NCBI RefSeq assembly: GCF_001039355.2
Contig: NW_019775408.1
Span: 296,144-360,143, forward strand
DNA length: 64,000 nt
Origin: Lingula anatina
Lineage: Eukaryota > Brachiopoda > Lingulata > Lingulida > Lingulidae
Direction of reading: 5' to 3'
Shown here: positions 22,888 to 34,799 of the stretch, piece after piece
How the letters are laid out: the number at the start of each line of letters is the position of its first letter
How positions within the stretch are numbered: position 1 is the stretch's first letter
Notes under the pieces: model-generated
Told to the model about the DNA's origin: nothing
What the model saw: the letters and a program-made list of their open reading frames with translations, nothing else
The model's database searches: none
Translations under genes and position numbers: made by a program

Positions 22888-23227
22888 CATCTGTATGCCA
22901 CTTCATAACGGATTACAGCCATTTTACAGATAAACAGCTGAAAGCCAGTGTCGTTAAACATGTGGTTGATAGCTACATGCGGGTTGCTGTATTTTGTTTT
23001 TTGTTGCTAAGTAAATGAAATTGATGATATAATTAACACGCGCTGTCTCTCGGCTGGTGCCATGTACTGATGACGTTGGGGATTAAATTTGCGAATATCC
23101 ATGAAGATCGCAATTTTATTTTGATATTATTTCGTGCATGATGACAAATTGGCAAACTCCTTCCATTGCAATTTTCAAATGGATAACATAATTGTACTCA
23201 GAATGCTAGTAAAGTCCATGTTTTCGC

Positions 23228-23270
<43 letters not shown>

Positions 23271-24013
23271 TATTGTTAATCATTAAGTATGTGGTTGTGT
23301 CCCAGATATGAAGGAGGTCAATTGTTCCCAGTAGTTAGACTTTACGTTCAGTGTTCAACTTATTTAGAAAGATGTAATGTAAAAATGCAGGTTGCGTTTT
23401 TGTACGCAAAAATGCAGGTTGCGCTGAAATTCTTTTCCATAGTACGTGAGCAAAAGGTAGGCTTGCGTACAGAAAACAACGTGCGTATCCATTACTGATC
23501 TTGGTAGACAATACTGCTAACCACAATTTAGTCGGTAGAAATAGTACTCTTATCGAATGCGTTTTGCCTTTGGCAAAGGTCATTAATGCAGTTGATTTTT
23601 TCCGAATTTAAACATTAATAATAGAAATAATAATAATAATAATATTATTATTTTATAAATTCCAATTATATCATTAACATGGCCTGAATATCATTGATTT
23701 TATGTTGTCGGTTACTTTTCACATTATGTAGTAATCTTTCTTCTACGTGAACATGTATACCAAGCCATATCCAGGCTTAAACAGACACAACAACAAACAC
23801 TGATCAAACTGCCATAATTTACACAAGAAGTGCAAAAGTATTTCAAGCATCGATTTTTCATATGACATAGCTGCGAGGTAGATACCCGAATTGCGACGAC
23901 CACTTCATACGTCTACATGTACGACATTGGATATAAAAGAAAGCCAATAGAGTAGAGATAGGAGTTATATTGAAATTTGTACAATCTCTAAATTAACATG
24001 GCTCTGGTTCAGT
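22885..24013. other. Intergenic region
   Basis: Holds a (TTA)n microsatellite at about 23228-23270 and a short diverged repeat of AAAATGCAGGTTGCG at about 23382 and 23409. No supported exon. Confidence 0.45.
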
Positions 24014-26199
24014 TTACTCAATTTTCTTTATCTTCATGACAGCCCAGTTAAGAAGATGGGTCTTGACACCTCTCTCTCCTTTAGGTACGCCAAAATGCTT
24101 GAAGTGCGCAAAACAAAACTGCGTGCAGTTGCCCGTGGTCGCCATTCTTGCTGTGAGTGCGATAAGTGTACATTCTCTGTACCACCATCCTCCCTGGAAC
24201 AGTTCAGCACAATCTCTGTCGTTTTCGTCATCATTGTCATTGTCAAAGGTGGTAAATGGCATGCCAAAATGTGAAGGCCAATATTCCGGATCCTGAATCA
24301 GAGTTCCGTCCCCTTGCGAAAATTCGCTGAAAACGTATTTTTCTGATTCCGGGCCTATGCGAAAACCGTGGTGGATTTCCCAGTAGTAATTGTCAGTTGG
24401 CAAACTCCTTACTTCGACCATTAAGGAGTAGTTTCCCTGGTAGGTGAGATGATGAAACGCTTCCAGTCCCAGCCAGTAGTCACCAGTGACGTCACCGAAT
24501 CCGATACGGTAATCCGTCCAGGACCTTCGCGAATAAAGTAAAAATTAAAATAATTTCACAGTGATTATATATCCTACCTTCCATTCCTACCAGTGCAGGA
24601 TACCTCTATTTTTCAGATTAAATTACTATATTCTATCAGTTATATTCTTCTTCATCGTCGGAGTCGAAGAAACGACATGGGCGAACAGCCTGGTCAAGAT
24701 TGATTTTAGAAATCAAAGTTCAAAATGATGAAAAATGCCGCACTTACATGTAACAACAATAATATCACACATTAAATAATAATAAAAAAACATAAATTTG
24801 TAATTTAATGACAACACGCACACAGAGAAAGGGGCGGTGAAGATCAAAGCATACCTGTTGAAATTGAGATCTGGCCCTGTTCTACGCATCAGTACCGTCC
24901 ACCCGGCCTCACAGGACACGCGGAGCTGTTTTCCCATGGACTTGACGTAAATATTATGGACGCCATTCACGCCATCTCAAAAAAAAAAAAAAAAAAAAAT
25001 GATCGAATAAATTTTAAGAAATAAAAGAAGAAATTAAAGAAACTAATTTATACAGGGAGACTAAATTTCAAACAATAAAAGACGAAGGAAATATGCAGAG
25101 AGACTAGCACATGAACGGAAACAGATTAACGGGATAAAAAAAAACAACGCCCTGAATGGGAAAACATACAAGAGACCGGCACTACAATATGCAATGCTTT
25201 CATCGACGCTCTTTGGTCAGACATACCCTAATATGTCATATTTTCAACCGGACAAATTTATAATGGCTACGTTTTAATTGTAATTCATCAGACTGTTCAC
25301 ACAGAAATCGACATGTAGGGCATGGGCTAAAATGCAGAAAAAACATTTTTTAATGTTTACTTATACTGTTGGCGGTTTTCTGAAAGGTCTTAGTATTAAA
25401 CGAATTCTTGACAAAAATATGTATTAATATTAAAGACTCACTATAATCAGCGCAGTCGCGTGGCACCTAAAATGGAAAATGGAACTGAGTATCGCCTTTG
25501 ATAACGTATCTGATGCATTATGAGTTATGTAATATGAAAATGAAAAAAAAAAATGTATTGAAGTAACACCATTCTGCACCTAGATGAAGACCAAATGAAA
25601 CAAGCATCGAATCAATATTTTTCTTATCAGAAAAATTGAGATGATTTATTAGGGATAACTGAACTGAAAAATATTCAACTATTTTGTGGACTGTGTGTTT
25701 GACTTTTAAAAACCTAACCTCCTTCAATTCTACATAAATTCCCCGTCCTCTACATGATCCAAATGCTATAAAACGTGTCTTTCAAAGAAAATGTTTACCC
25801 AACATGTTTTTTTCTAATTAGATTTCATTCCAGAATATCATATCAGACCACCATACAAACCTTGGTATAGTGTTGACTGGCAGCATCGTCTATGAGGGAC
25901 GACTTGTTGGGGGAGAAATCAACGGTGGAAGTCAGCTCACACACCGAGCTGCGTGCTCTCAAGTTAAAAGACATACATTGAAGGTTGCTCTGGCATTTTG
26001 CTCCACATTCAATTGCAGTTATCCCATTTTGCCGCTCTTCTGTTTCCAAAACAGAGTCAGGCAAGTATTTCCCTGGTTCAATAAGGAAAAGAGCGCCTTT
26101 TGCTACACTAGATTGGTTTTTCCCTTCTGTGTAAGACCGACGAAGTAACGTTGTACAAATGACGAAGCAAAGCACCCATTTTGTTCGCCTGCCCGACAT
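24014..26199 (-). CDS. PAN/Apple-fibrinogen C-terminal domain secreted protein 1 (FREP-like lectin)
   Basis: Four coding exons: 26199-25861, 25466-25442 (25 nt), 24975-24855 and 24524-24014, about 331 residues. The start at 26199 gives a basic-hydrophobic signal peptide (about residues 1-23). Residues about 45-112 form a PAN/Apple-like domain with cysteines in IECGAKCQS, QCMSF and VCEL. The microexon encodes VPRDCADY, the classic opening of a fibrinogen-related domain. Then come NGVHNIYV, GWTVLMRR, GFGDVTGDYWLGLEAFHHLT, the calcium-site-like FDNDNDDEND, CAELFQGGWWY and a terminal WAVMKIKK. Such proteins bind acetylated sugars in invertebrate innate immunity; the ligand here is unknown. Paralog at 27.3-29.5 kb with the same exon plan. 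Exon 3's acceptor follows a long T tract. Confidence 0.87.
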
Positions 26200-26211
26200 G
26201 CTTACACCCAA

Positions 26212-27320
26212 ACGGCTTAACTGGAAAACACTGAAATACGCTCACAAGTCTACTATAGTCTCAGTATATTAGTAAATTGAAGTTTCTTGTCAACAATGAT
26301 CGATTGTGACGTGTGAATACAATTGTTGTTTTTTTTTTGTTGTTACCTATCTTTAATGATACATGTGTGACAAAATACCCGTCTTGTAGGCGACATAGAG
26401 AGAAGCGAGCATTGGTCTGCGGGATGTTGGCGTGGAAAAAAATATGTTGTATATTCATAAAGTTTGTCATTTTTTTTTTTTTTTTTTGTGGTACTTGAGT
26501 TAATAATCAAAAATACGCATACATATCAAGTTATCGGGGATTGCATGGAAAGAGGTATTTATTCCAGAATTTTAGGCCACAAATGTACAATATATATATA
26601 TATATACACACACAATAGCACATGATGTCTTACACAAAAATTATGTAATATACATATCCTTATTTTACGAATAAGTTCATATTTCTATCCTTATTTCAAA
26701 ACGGCCAAAGTAGGATGAAATACAGAAATAAAACTTCAGTTTCAGCGATGCAAGTTTATACTGACATTAATTGACACATATACAGGTATAGCTTACTGCT
26801 GCTAGAGCATTCCGTTGTTACATTATGACAATAGGTTAATCATCTCCACAACCACATTTAGAACTCCAGCAACAGCATTCCCTTTACATGTCAATTTAGT
26901 ACGTTAATACAGCAGTCATATTATAATTGCTGCTGTCTTTGCAATTATTTAATTGCTAATGGAAAAAATCAAACATTCTGTGCTCGTTTTGGACATGACC
27001 ACACGAATGACAAACAGGTTGGATTGGAAAATGTGACGTGCAACCAAACAACATGAACATTTCTACTGGTCTGCTTTGAATATTTTATTGTTTAGATGAC
27101 AGAGAGTAGAATGAACAATGACAAATTGTAATGTGAGAAAAACACTGTTGATTTTGGTCTGTCTGCCTTTTTAATTAATTCAATCTCTTATCTCGTAAAG
27201 GGGAACTTCTCTCTCCCGGATCCAGTTCAAAACAAGCGAGATGATTTATTGTCATGTATTGAAGGCATGTATATATATATAATTGTTGATCTGGTCACTT
27301 GAGTTCTTCAATTCTTGTAT
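26212..27320. other. Spacer between the two PAN-fibrinogen genes
   Basis: Contains T runs (26331-26339, 26471-26487), a TA/CA run at about 26591-26613 and no supported exon. It should hold the promoter of gene 1 and the 3' UTR of gene 2. Confidence 0.45.
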
Positions 27321-29540
27321 TTAGTCAATTTTCTTTATCTTCATAACGGCCCAACAGAGCCAATGCTCTTTGTTAACAAAATTGCTGTTAGGTATGCCCA
27401 TATGCTTAAAGCTCACATGGCATTTCGAAGTACAGTCCAGCGTCGCCCATTTCCCAGTAAGGGAGATATGAGTACAATTTCTGTACCACCAACCGCCTTC
27501 GAATGCCTCGGCGCAATTTCTGTTGTCGTCGTTATCATTTTCAGCATCAAAGGTGGAAAACGGCATGTCAAACAGAAAAGACCAATAAACGGCATTTTGA
27601 CTCAGGTTTCCAACACCTTGCGGAAACTCGTTGAAAACGTATTTTTCTGATTCCGGGCCTATGCGAAAACCGTGGTGGCTTTCCCAGTAGTAACGGCCGG
27701 TGATCAGGCTCTTCACTTCGACCATAAAGGAGTAGTTTCCCTGGTTAGTGAGATGATGAAACGCTTCCAGTCCCAGCCAGTGGTCACCAGTGACGTCACC
27801 GAATCCGTCACGATATTCAAGCCAGGGCCTAAAAATGTAAAGAAAAAGTCAAATGAAACCTACATGTACTTGTATTAAACTGCAATCAAGCATTGTATAT
27901 ATCATAATTACTCTGTTCTGCCCGCAACCCTGCTTTATTGTCGACATTTAAGAAAATGAATTGGAGAGCTTGAGGAGCAAGATCGTTTAGACTTGCCATA
28001 ATGTTTCATCTGAACTGTTCCTGGTGAGCCATTAATGAACTACATAAATGATCCCCCCCTCCCTCCTCAAATCACCTAATGAGAAAATTTAAGATTTTCA
28101 ACAAGACCAAACCCTTCTGGAATCCGCTGCATACCTGTCAAAGCTTAAGTCGGGTCCTGTTCTACGCATCAGAACCGTCCATCCTTCCTCACATGATACA
28201 CGAAGTTGTCTGTTCATGGAGTTGACGTTAATGCAGTGAACGCCATCTACCCCATCTGAAACGGTCAGTTTTCATTTACTTATATTGTATACTCAAAGAC
28301 ATACATAGGCACATAGCCACATACAGGCAGAGATTCGTGCAGATAAAAAGAATTCACACGTAACTTTTATAGAAGTATCAATGAAAAGAATGTGCCATCG
28401 ATACCATGCAGGCGCATTTATTTGGGATATAATCCCAGAAAAAAAAATATACATTAAATGTGAACACTTACAATAATCAGCGCAGTCGTGAGGGACCTAA
28501 AACAAAATAATAAAACAAGGTATCAGCTTATCAGCTGTCTGAATGTTTATATTTTTGGGTTTATGACATGATGCCTGATTGGCAGCCAAAACCTGTATAC
28601 AAGTAACGCCTTTGCCATAATGTAGTCCTCCAGCTTCAAGCCACATGTGCATCAGCTATTTAGCACCGCAACAAATAAATTAACCACAGTAACTTAAGTA
28701 ACGAAATAATAGCAGTCAAGATTCAGTCAGTGGTTTGCTTTGTTTTTTTTCTTTTTGCCTTTCAAAATTAAAATGAAATTAATATTGCAGAGGTTCAATA
28801 ATAATAATAATAATAATAAAGATAATAATTATATTTTTATTTATAGTCTAAAATCCATCTAAAATGTTCAGTAGACTTTATAGGGAGTTTTTGCAGAAGA
28901 AAACATTTCACGGTGGAGGGTGAATTTCCAGGAAGCTTTTATTGAATTACTGTAAATTGGATTTTCTCTACGTCTTTTTTTTTTTTCTTTTTGGGGGGGG
29001 GGGGGGGTCCTTTCCCCTATTTTAAGTGAAAAATCTTTGCGCAAATGTCTTAAAATTTTGGCGCTTTTGGGTTATTTCATGCTAACTAGCTTACTACTTA
29101 AATTGCAGTCATATATTCGTCTCTATATCTACACAGTATGATACTAAATAGAACATACATGAACACTGAGAGTGGGTACAATAATAGAAGACTACGTTAC
29201 CCACCTTTGTATAATGTCGACTGGCAGCGTCGTCAACGAGGGCCACCTTGGTGGGTGTAAAATCCACGGCGGAATTCAATTCACACACAGTGTTGGCAGA
29301 TCTTATGTTAAACGACTTGCACTTTGGGTTTGACTGGCATTCCGCTGCGCATTCTATCCTGCTTATTCCACCTGGTTGTTCTTTGGTTTCCAACACAGCA
29401 TTTGGTAGATATTTCCCTGGGATCATATGGAACATGTCGGTTTTTGTTGCACCATATTTCGCCCCTGTGTGAGACCTACAGACAGCCGTAAGGCAAATGG
29501 CGAAGCAAATAAAAACTCTTCTTCGCGTACTTCTCGACAT
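27321..29540 (-). CDS. PAN/Apple-fibrinogen C-terminal domain secreted protein 2 (FREP-like lectin)
   Basis: Four coding exons: 29540-29205, 28496-28472 (25 nt), 28255-28135 and 27828-27321, about 329 residues. Signal peptide at residues about 1-22. PAN/Apple domain with IECAAECQS, KCKSFNI and VCEL. The microexon VPHDCADY leads into the fibrinogen-related domain: GVDGVHCINV, GWTVLMRRTGPDL, GFGDVTGDHWLGLEAFHHLT, the acidic FDAENDNDDN site, CAEAFEGGWWY and terminal WAVMKIKK. Compared with gene 1, the C-terminal half is closely similar (for example FRIGPESEKYVF in both), while the cysteine near the calcium site is preceded by NRN rather than DRD. It is a tandem duplicate with identical intron phases. 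Likely a secreted pattern-recognition protein; ligand not known. Confidence 0.87.
28978..29008. repeat. T-run followed by G-run in intron 1
   Basis: A T-rich stretch is followed by about fifteen consecutive G bases on the + strand, inside intron 1 of PAN-fibrinogen gene 2. No function is seen. Confidence 0.8.
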
Positions 29541-30234
29541 TGCTGCGTCAAAACACTTATAAGTTACTCCGAATAAGAATGCACAGAAACACTTTCAAGG
29601 GTCTTACCGTAATGGTAAAATTTTCACGGTCAGAGGGATAGTTTTGTTGCTTGGTAACTCAAATAATATTATTATATTTTGAAAAGAATCTCCTGAGTGT
29701 GATTCGACAATTGGAACAGACAGAAACCCTCGGAAAATATAGTTATGGCTTTGGGCAATAGATCCGTTACCATACATTCCCAGGGGACAAATTTGTTTGA
29801 TATGTGACATGTTAAACCGGCCAACATTTGTAAACCATCAATAAACCTGTCCTACGATCATTAACTTGGATAGTGGTCATCATTGCTGTGCGGAATGGTG
29901 ATACATGTACCCTATATGAACAAATGATATCGGGATTACAATATATCGATCTTCATTAGTTTGTCACTATCCATTTTCTATTTTTCGTCAGCTTACAAGG
30001 TGTGCAGTAAAAAAAAATAACAAGCATTTATTAAAAACATTGGTTTAGCTTTCATTTGTCTTACATAATTCACAGGTGTGATCAGTTGTGAAATGTCCAT
30101 TGTTAAAGAATATATTTCGATCCTGGGTGTGTGTTGTAATTGACCCCTGATTGCCATTCGCAGGAATACCATTCCTGTCACACCGGCACAGAATGTATCG
30201 GTTGAATACAGTATATATCCCGGTGTTAAAAGGG

Positions 30235-30271
<37 letters not shown>

Positions 30272-31094
30272 GGCGAGAGGGTATTATAAGTTGTTGACCC
30301 TATCATCCTGACTCTTACTGAGACAATTGTTTCATTATATTCTCATAGTACATCAATAGATATACTTTGCACATCGATAAACTTAAATTTCAATTTTTGT
30401 CACAAAATTGTCCACAGCAAAATCTGCATACACAAAAAGCTTAAACCTTAACTACACTGTAGGACCCCGGCTTGGTGGGTTTTAGATTTAACCGATCGTA
30501 TTAAAGGCCTTTATGGAAAAAATACACATTAAAAACAATAGTAGCAATAACAATATCATATTTTTCTAGGACTGCTCAGGAAGGTGTTTTGGTGACATGT
30601 GCGTCAAACTGTCAACAGGTCGATTGCCGCCAATCCAAAGACATACGCTGTAGTAATGATTTGATTCAGTAATAGCTGATCATTGGTGCTCACTGTCTAG
30701 TTTCTGTTCTATTTATTTAACTCATTGATCAGTTTAAGTCGACCGAAGTGCCAATACCATTGCATAGCTGATCATAATTTCAAGGCCATGAGAGAAAGGC
30801 GGCGCACTCCATAGCCTAACAACCAAGTTGATTCTTGCCTTTTTTTTCTCTCTCTCGGTCTCACGGAGTGATATTGTTGACATGATATCATAATATTGAT
30901 TATCTGAGCGAGTGGATCCAGATATCGATATCCAGTGTGTTTCAATTTGATTGCTTTCCTGTCGTTTCGAAGCAGCATTTTGACACATGCAGCATGAGCA
31001 TGCACCACGCGCCGTCAGCTGTGCATTTATCTCACTGACTAGGCAGCTACCCTCATCAAAACTGTGATCCAGATTATAAATTGGGAGAGGGGAA
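29541..31094. other. Intergenic region
   Basis: Holds a (GA)n microsatellite at 30237-30268. The 186-codon minus frame at 30734-31294 overlaps the + gene below and shows no domain, so it is left out. Confidence 0.5.
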
Positions 31095-31775
31095 ATGAGC
31101 AGGCGACGGCACTCAGAAAACACGACGATCAAAGAGCGAAAGCTTCTTTGGGATCGAGACAACAACAGATATTTCTTCGACACACGGGAGGGAACCCTAA
31201 ACGCCTCAACCGCACGAAAAATCCAAAGAGCAACCACCTCGAATAGACACGAAAATAAGCTGTTAGAGACTCGCATCAAGCATATAGAGAACAAACGTCA
31301 CGACTACGTAGTTAAAATAAGTAAACAAAGAGACGATCTACATGCAGCGTTTAAGGGGTACGCAGCCAATAAAATAGTGCTTCAAAAAGTGTCTTCCAAA
31401 CTCTTGCAAAGGCGGGGTAGTAGCGCACAGGAAGAGTTTGAAAAGTACAACTTCCGGGGAACTGAGAAAGATCTACAAGAGGAAATCAATGCTGAAAAAG
31501 AGCTACTGACCGGGGAAAGTAAAAGAAAAAGTCAGGCGTATGCTATACTAGCTAAGCAGCTCCCAATCCAAGTTTTTAATCGGAAGCTTACGTGGTCCAA
31601 CATTGTCGAGGCGCAAAGGAAGGCAAGTGTTGCAAAACCTACTAAGTACTCGACGCCAGCAAAAGAGCACGGGAAACTTGTGTTGCCGCCTGTAGTCGTG
31701 GATGTTAAGTCATTTAAAAGGAGATTCAGCGTCCCAGAAGAAAGTCGACATTTACCTCCCGCGCCCAGTTCCTAG
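31095..31775 (+). CDS. Basic, coiled-coil-prone protein of unknown function (intronless)
   Basis: A 226-residue protein in one exon from the ATG at 31095. It is rich in Lys, Arg, Glu and Gln. The middle (residues about 50-160) has long charged helices with heptad-like hydrophobic spacing. The N-terminus carries ERKLLWDRDNNRYFF, and near the C-terminus is LVLPPVVVDVKSFKRRFSVP. No signal peptide or membrane segment. A convergent gene at 33.7-34.8 kb shares the RKLL-x-D-x-D-x-x-x-Y start and the PPVV motif with a basic tail, so the two may be members of one family. Family not recognised. Single-exon structure with acceptable codon use makes a real gene likely but not proven. Confidence 0.65.
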   Translation: MSRRRHSENTTIKERKLLWDRDNNRYFFDTREGTLNASTARKIQRATTSNRHENKLLETRIKHIENKRHDYVVKISKQRDDLHAAFKGYAANKIVLQKVSSKLLQRRGSSAQEEFEKYNFRGTEKDLQEEINAEKELLTGESKRKSQAYAILAKQLPIQVFNRKLTWSNIVEAQRKASVAKPTKYSTPAKEHGKLVLPPVVVDVKSFKRRFSVPEESRHLPPAPSS

Positions 31776-33657
31776 TCATAATATTTCACTAACTCTGATT
31801 ATTTGATTGAAATTAGACTGACTTCTTGGGCAAACATTTATTTAAGAAACTCATCAGCAGTTTCTTAACTTCCTCATAAAGCTCTGGATGACAAAAGGAC
31901 TAATCACAGATGGTCGAAGGATTCAGATCTTTTACAGTATTGAAAAGAATGATGTGCTAAAGGTTTATTCAGACCATACTTTTTAGCAGAAAATATTTTA
32001 ACCGAAATAATCCAAATGGCCATGCTTCCTATGTATTCTAACAAACACGAGGGCATAAAGTGCTTGATAAGGACATAAAGGTCTTGACAAGGGCATTATT
32101 GAAGTGCTTGCAGTTTTGACAAGGGCATAAAAATTACCCACAAGAAAACTTTAAAATATAACGACAAACGCATACGTGAATGCAGTGAACTAATTAATTT
32201 CAAACAAACGCCATATATTTTACTGTTCAGTTTTAAGACCGTATTAGACACTGTAATTCAGTTTTGCTTTTTAGAGATATTCTCCATTTAACGAATATCT
32301 ATATGTCTGTAACAAGGTCTTTTTCGGACCACTGATGGTAAGATCGAAAATACTTTAATTTTCTTTTCCTTTAAGGTCAAGTTGGTTGAAGTAATTTACA
32401 CTTGTAACAAGGTCTATAAAGGGTTTAAGTATCTGGACAGTTTAACCAGTTAGGTCAATGGCTAAGTATCATACTTTTAGCCTCTTTTTGATGAGACGAA
32501 ACAAGAGCAGGGTTTTATGGATAATATTTTAGAATACATGAAGGAATAAGATTTTTTTATGTTTTTAGCAACATCTGAAGTTTAACGATTGCAGTAACGA
32601 ATGTGCCATGTCGTCTTTAGTTCGGTTATTTCATTACTAAAAAGAATATGCATTATGTGACGGCATTTTGTCTGTTGCTTTATTTATTACTCAATTTTAA
32701 AAAATTGTCCATGATCAAGGTATTGAAATAAAGCCAATCCTACAATCTCTCTCTATTTATGTATTTGTTGTTAAATGAGAAATTCACATGCTTTTTAAGG
32801 TAGTAACAAATGACATTTAAAAACTGGCAAGTACACTAAATAATGTAAATCGTAGTACAAATTTTCTCCGCCAGCGGACCGAGATACAAAAACACCGGTG
32901 TTATTGGAATAAACACCCAAAGAGTTCAACCAACAGCGGCTTGCGATGAAAGCAGAAACAAACGGTGACTGTCCAATACAATCAATTGCCCATAAAGTCG
33001 ATATAAAACAATGCGCCCAAATTTAAAAAAAACTGATAACATAAACATTTGTACACGGGCTTTGTTTATGAAGGTGAGCGTTGTTTTGCTTTGGGTGAGC
33101 GTTAGAATAATATGAACAATAACGCGATGTCAATATTGGTCCTTGGGCTTAATTTCATCACCTGGGATACAGATCGATTTCTTATTTTAAAATAATAAAA
33201 TATGACTGCTGTTTATTTTTAAATTCTTCGTCTGGTAAGAATCCTGGTAAGAATAAAATATACTTTGTCTCAAACTTCGATATTCTATAAACAGTAATAT
33301 AAACCAACAGGCATTTTTTTTATCTTAAATACTTTATTTGATCTGCAACATAATAATGATTAACATCAATGCTCTCAATGCAAATGCCCAATTTCCAAAA
33401 TAAAGATGCTGCCGTTGTTTCATAAACAAAACTCTTCAAATTGTAAACCTAACATTTTAGTGCACTTTTTTTTTGTCTAAAACGGTCTCTCTTTGTTCTA
33501 AAGCGTGCCAATTTAGAACTTTGTAAAACTTTAGAAAATCCATTGTTTTATCACTGTAGTAAATTTGAGCCATTGAACCCTACCTCCAAGTAGGCTAAAA
33601 TTAGATCAACTCAAACCTCAAGATGTTTTTAAAACAGCTCTCAGATACATAAATTTT
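31776..33657. other. Spacer between two convergent intronless genes
   Basis: AT-rich. It must hold both 3' UTRs; AATAAA-like signals occur. No exon or repeat is supported. Confidence 0.45.
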
Positions 33658-34779
33658 CTAAGATGCCATTTTCTCCTGCATGCCAGTCTCGCCTGCTTCG
33701 ATGTTTGGCAACGTCAGTGCCCTCTGCCGATGAAGCAATGTGTCGTCGTGCTCCCTTCTGTATTTTTTGTAATCTCTAAAAATTGCCGAGGTTGTTTTGC
33801 TTCTTTGGACGACAGGAGGGAATTGTATTTTCTCGATTAATTCTCCAGTTTTTCGCTGTTTGCGCACGGGTTCGGACCATTTAGTAACCAGTTCGTTTTT
33901 ATTTTTCTCGATGAATTGATTCAATGAAAATCTGTTTTTGCAGTTCTCCGGGAAAACGCGCATGCGAACGTCCAGCGCCCGTTTGTTCTCAATTTGTTTT
34001 CGTTCGGATTTTTTCGTTACTTTTGGATCAGATGACCTATGACTTTCTCCCTCCATATCTAGCATAATGTTAGTTTGAGGGAACACAAACGTTCTCGAAC
34101 GTTCTTGAAGTCTGTATGGAAAGTGGAGAGTATCGTCTGTATTCATTATGCTTTTTAAGCCGAACGGATCACTTTTCTGAAGTGTTTTCAGTTTGGAAAA
34201 AACCTGGTTTCTGTAAGCATCTTCCTTGACCTTAGCGACAATGCTTGTGAAGTTTGCTTGTTGTAAGCTAAATTTGGTATTAGAAATTCGACTATTTGTT
34301 GTAGATTTACTATTACCCTCCACGGTAGAGTCATTTCCATCAGTTGTCTCAGTTTTATATCCTAATTTTAATTTCATCGCACCCCATTTCATCTTGCCGA
34401 TTTTCAGATCTTGGGGTGGTTTCTGTCTTTGTTCCTCTTTCTTCATTTTTGGCTTCTTCGTTTCCGTTATAAAAATCGTCTGAGGAGGCTCAGGACTGGC
34501 GTAGTAACTCCTAAGACTGGCCCTCTCGTACGCAGTCTTATACGCTTTCATTTCTAACAACTCGTTTCTCATGTCTCTCAGTTCGTCCTCAGACCGCTGA
34601 TCGTAGCAACGCTCCTCGTCTCTCAGCTTGTCTAAGCAGACAACGTGCCTGTGTTTTTCCTTCTCGATCTTTTTATTTGTGGCCCACAGAGCGGCATTGC
34701 TCATCCTCAGGACGGCATTGAACCGCCCCTCCCAGCTGTACCAGCCACGGTCTGAATCTCGAAGAAGTTTTCTGGGCAT
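33658..34779 (-). CDS. Basic, coiled-coil-prone protein of unknown function (intronless), possible paralog of the 31.1-kb gene
   Basis: A 373-residue protein in one exon. The start at 34779 (MPRKLLRDSD) is the first true ATG of the frame. Residues about 20-85 are a charged helical region (KKIEKEKHRHV, DELRDMRNELLEMK) likely to form a coiled coil. The rest is Lys/Arg/Ser/Thr-rich and probably disordered. Near the C-terminus are EKIQFPPVVQRSKTT and RQRALTLPNIE. The N-terminal RKLLxDxDRGWYS and the FPPVV motif resemble RKLLWDRDNNRYF and LPPVV of the convergent gene. No known domain, signal peptide or membrane segment. Function unknown. Confidence 0.65.
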   Translation of the reverse strand: MPRKLLRDSDRGWYSWEGRFNAVLRMSNAALWATNKKIEKEKHRHVVCLDKLRDEERCYDQRSEDELRDMRNELLEMKAYKTAYERASLRSYYASPEPPQTIFITETKKPKMKKEEQRQKPPQDLKIGKMKWGAMKLKLGYKTETTDGNDSTVEGNSKSTTNSRISNTKFSLQQANFTSIVAKVKEDAYRNQVFSKLKTLQKSDPFGLKSIMNTDDTLHFPYRLQERSRTFVFPQTNIMLDMEGESHRSSDPKVTKKSERKQIENKRALDVRMRVFPENCKNRFSLNQFIEKNKNELVTKWSEPVRKQRKTGELIEKIQFPPVVQRSKTTSAIFRDYKKYRREHDDTLLHRQRALTLPNIEAGETGMQEKMAS

Positions 34780-34799
34780 TTTTTTCTCTTTCAATTTGT

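Noticed and set aside
30734-31294. 186-codon minus-strand frame
   Set aside because: It has no domain, and its 3' half lies antisense to the upstream part of the basic-protein gene at 31095; the composition looks like a shadow.
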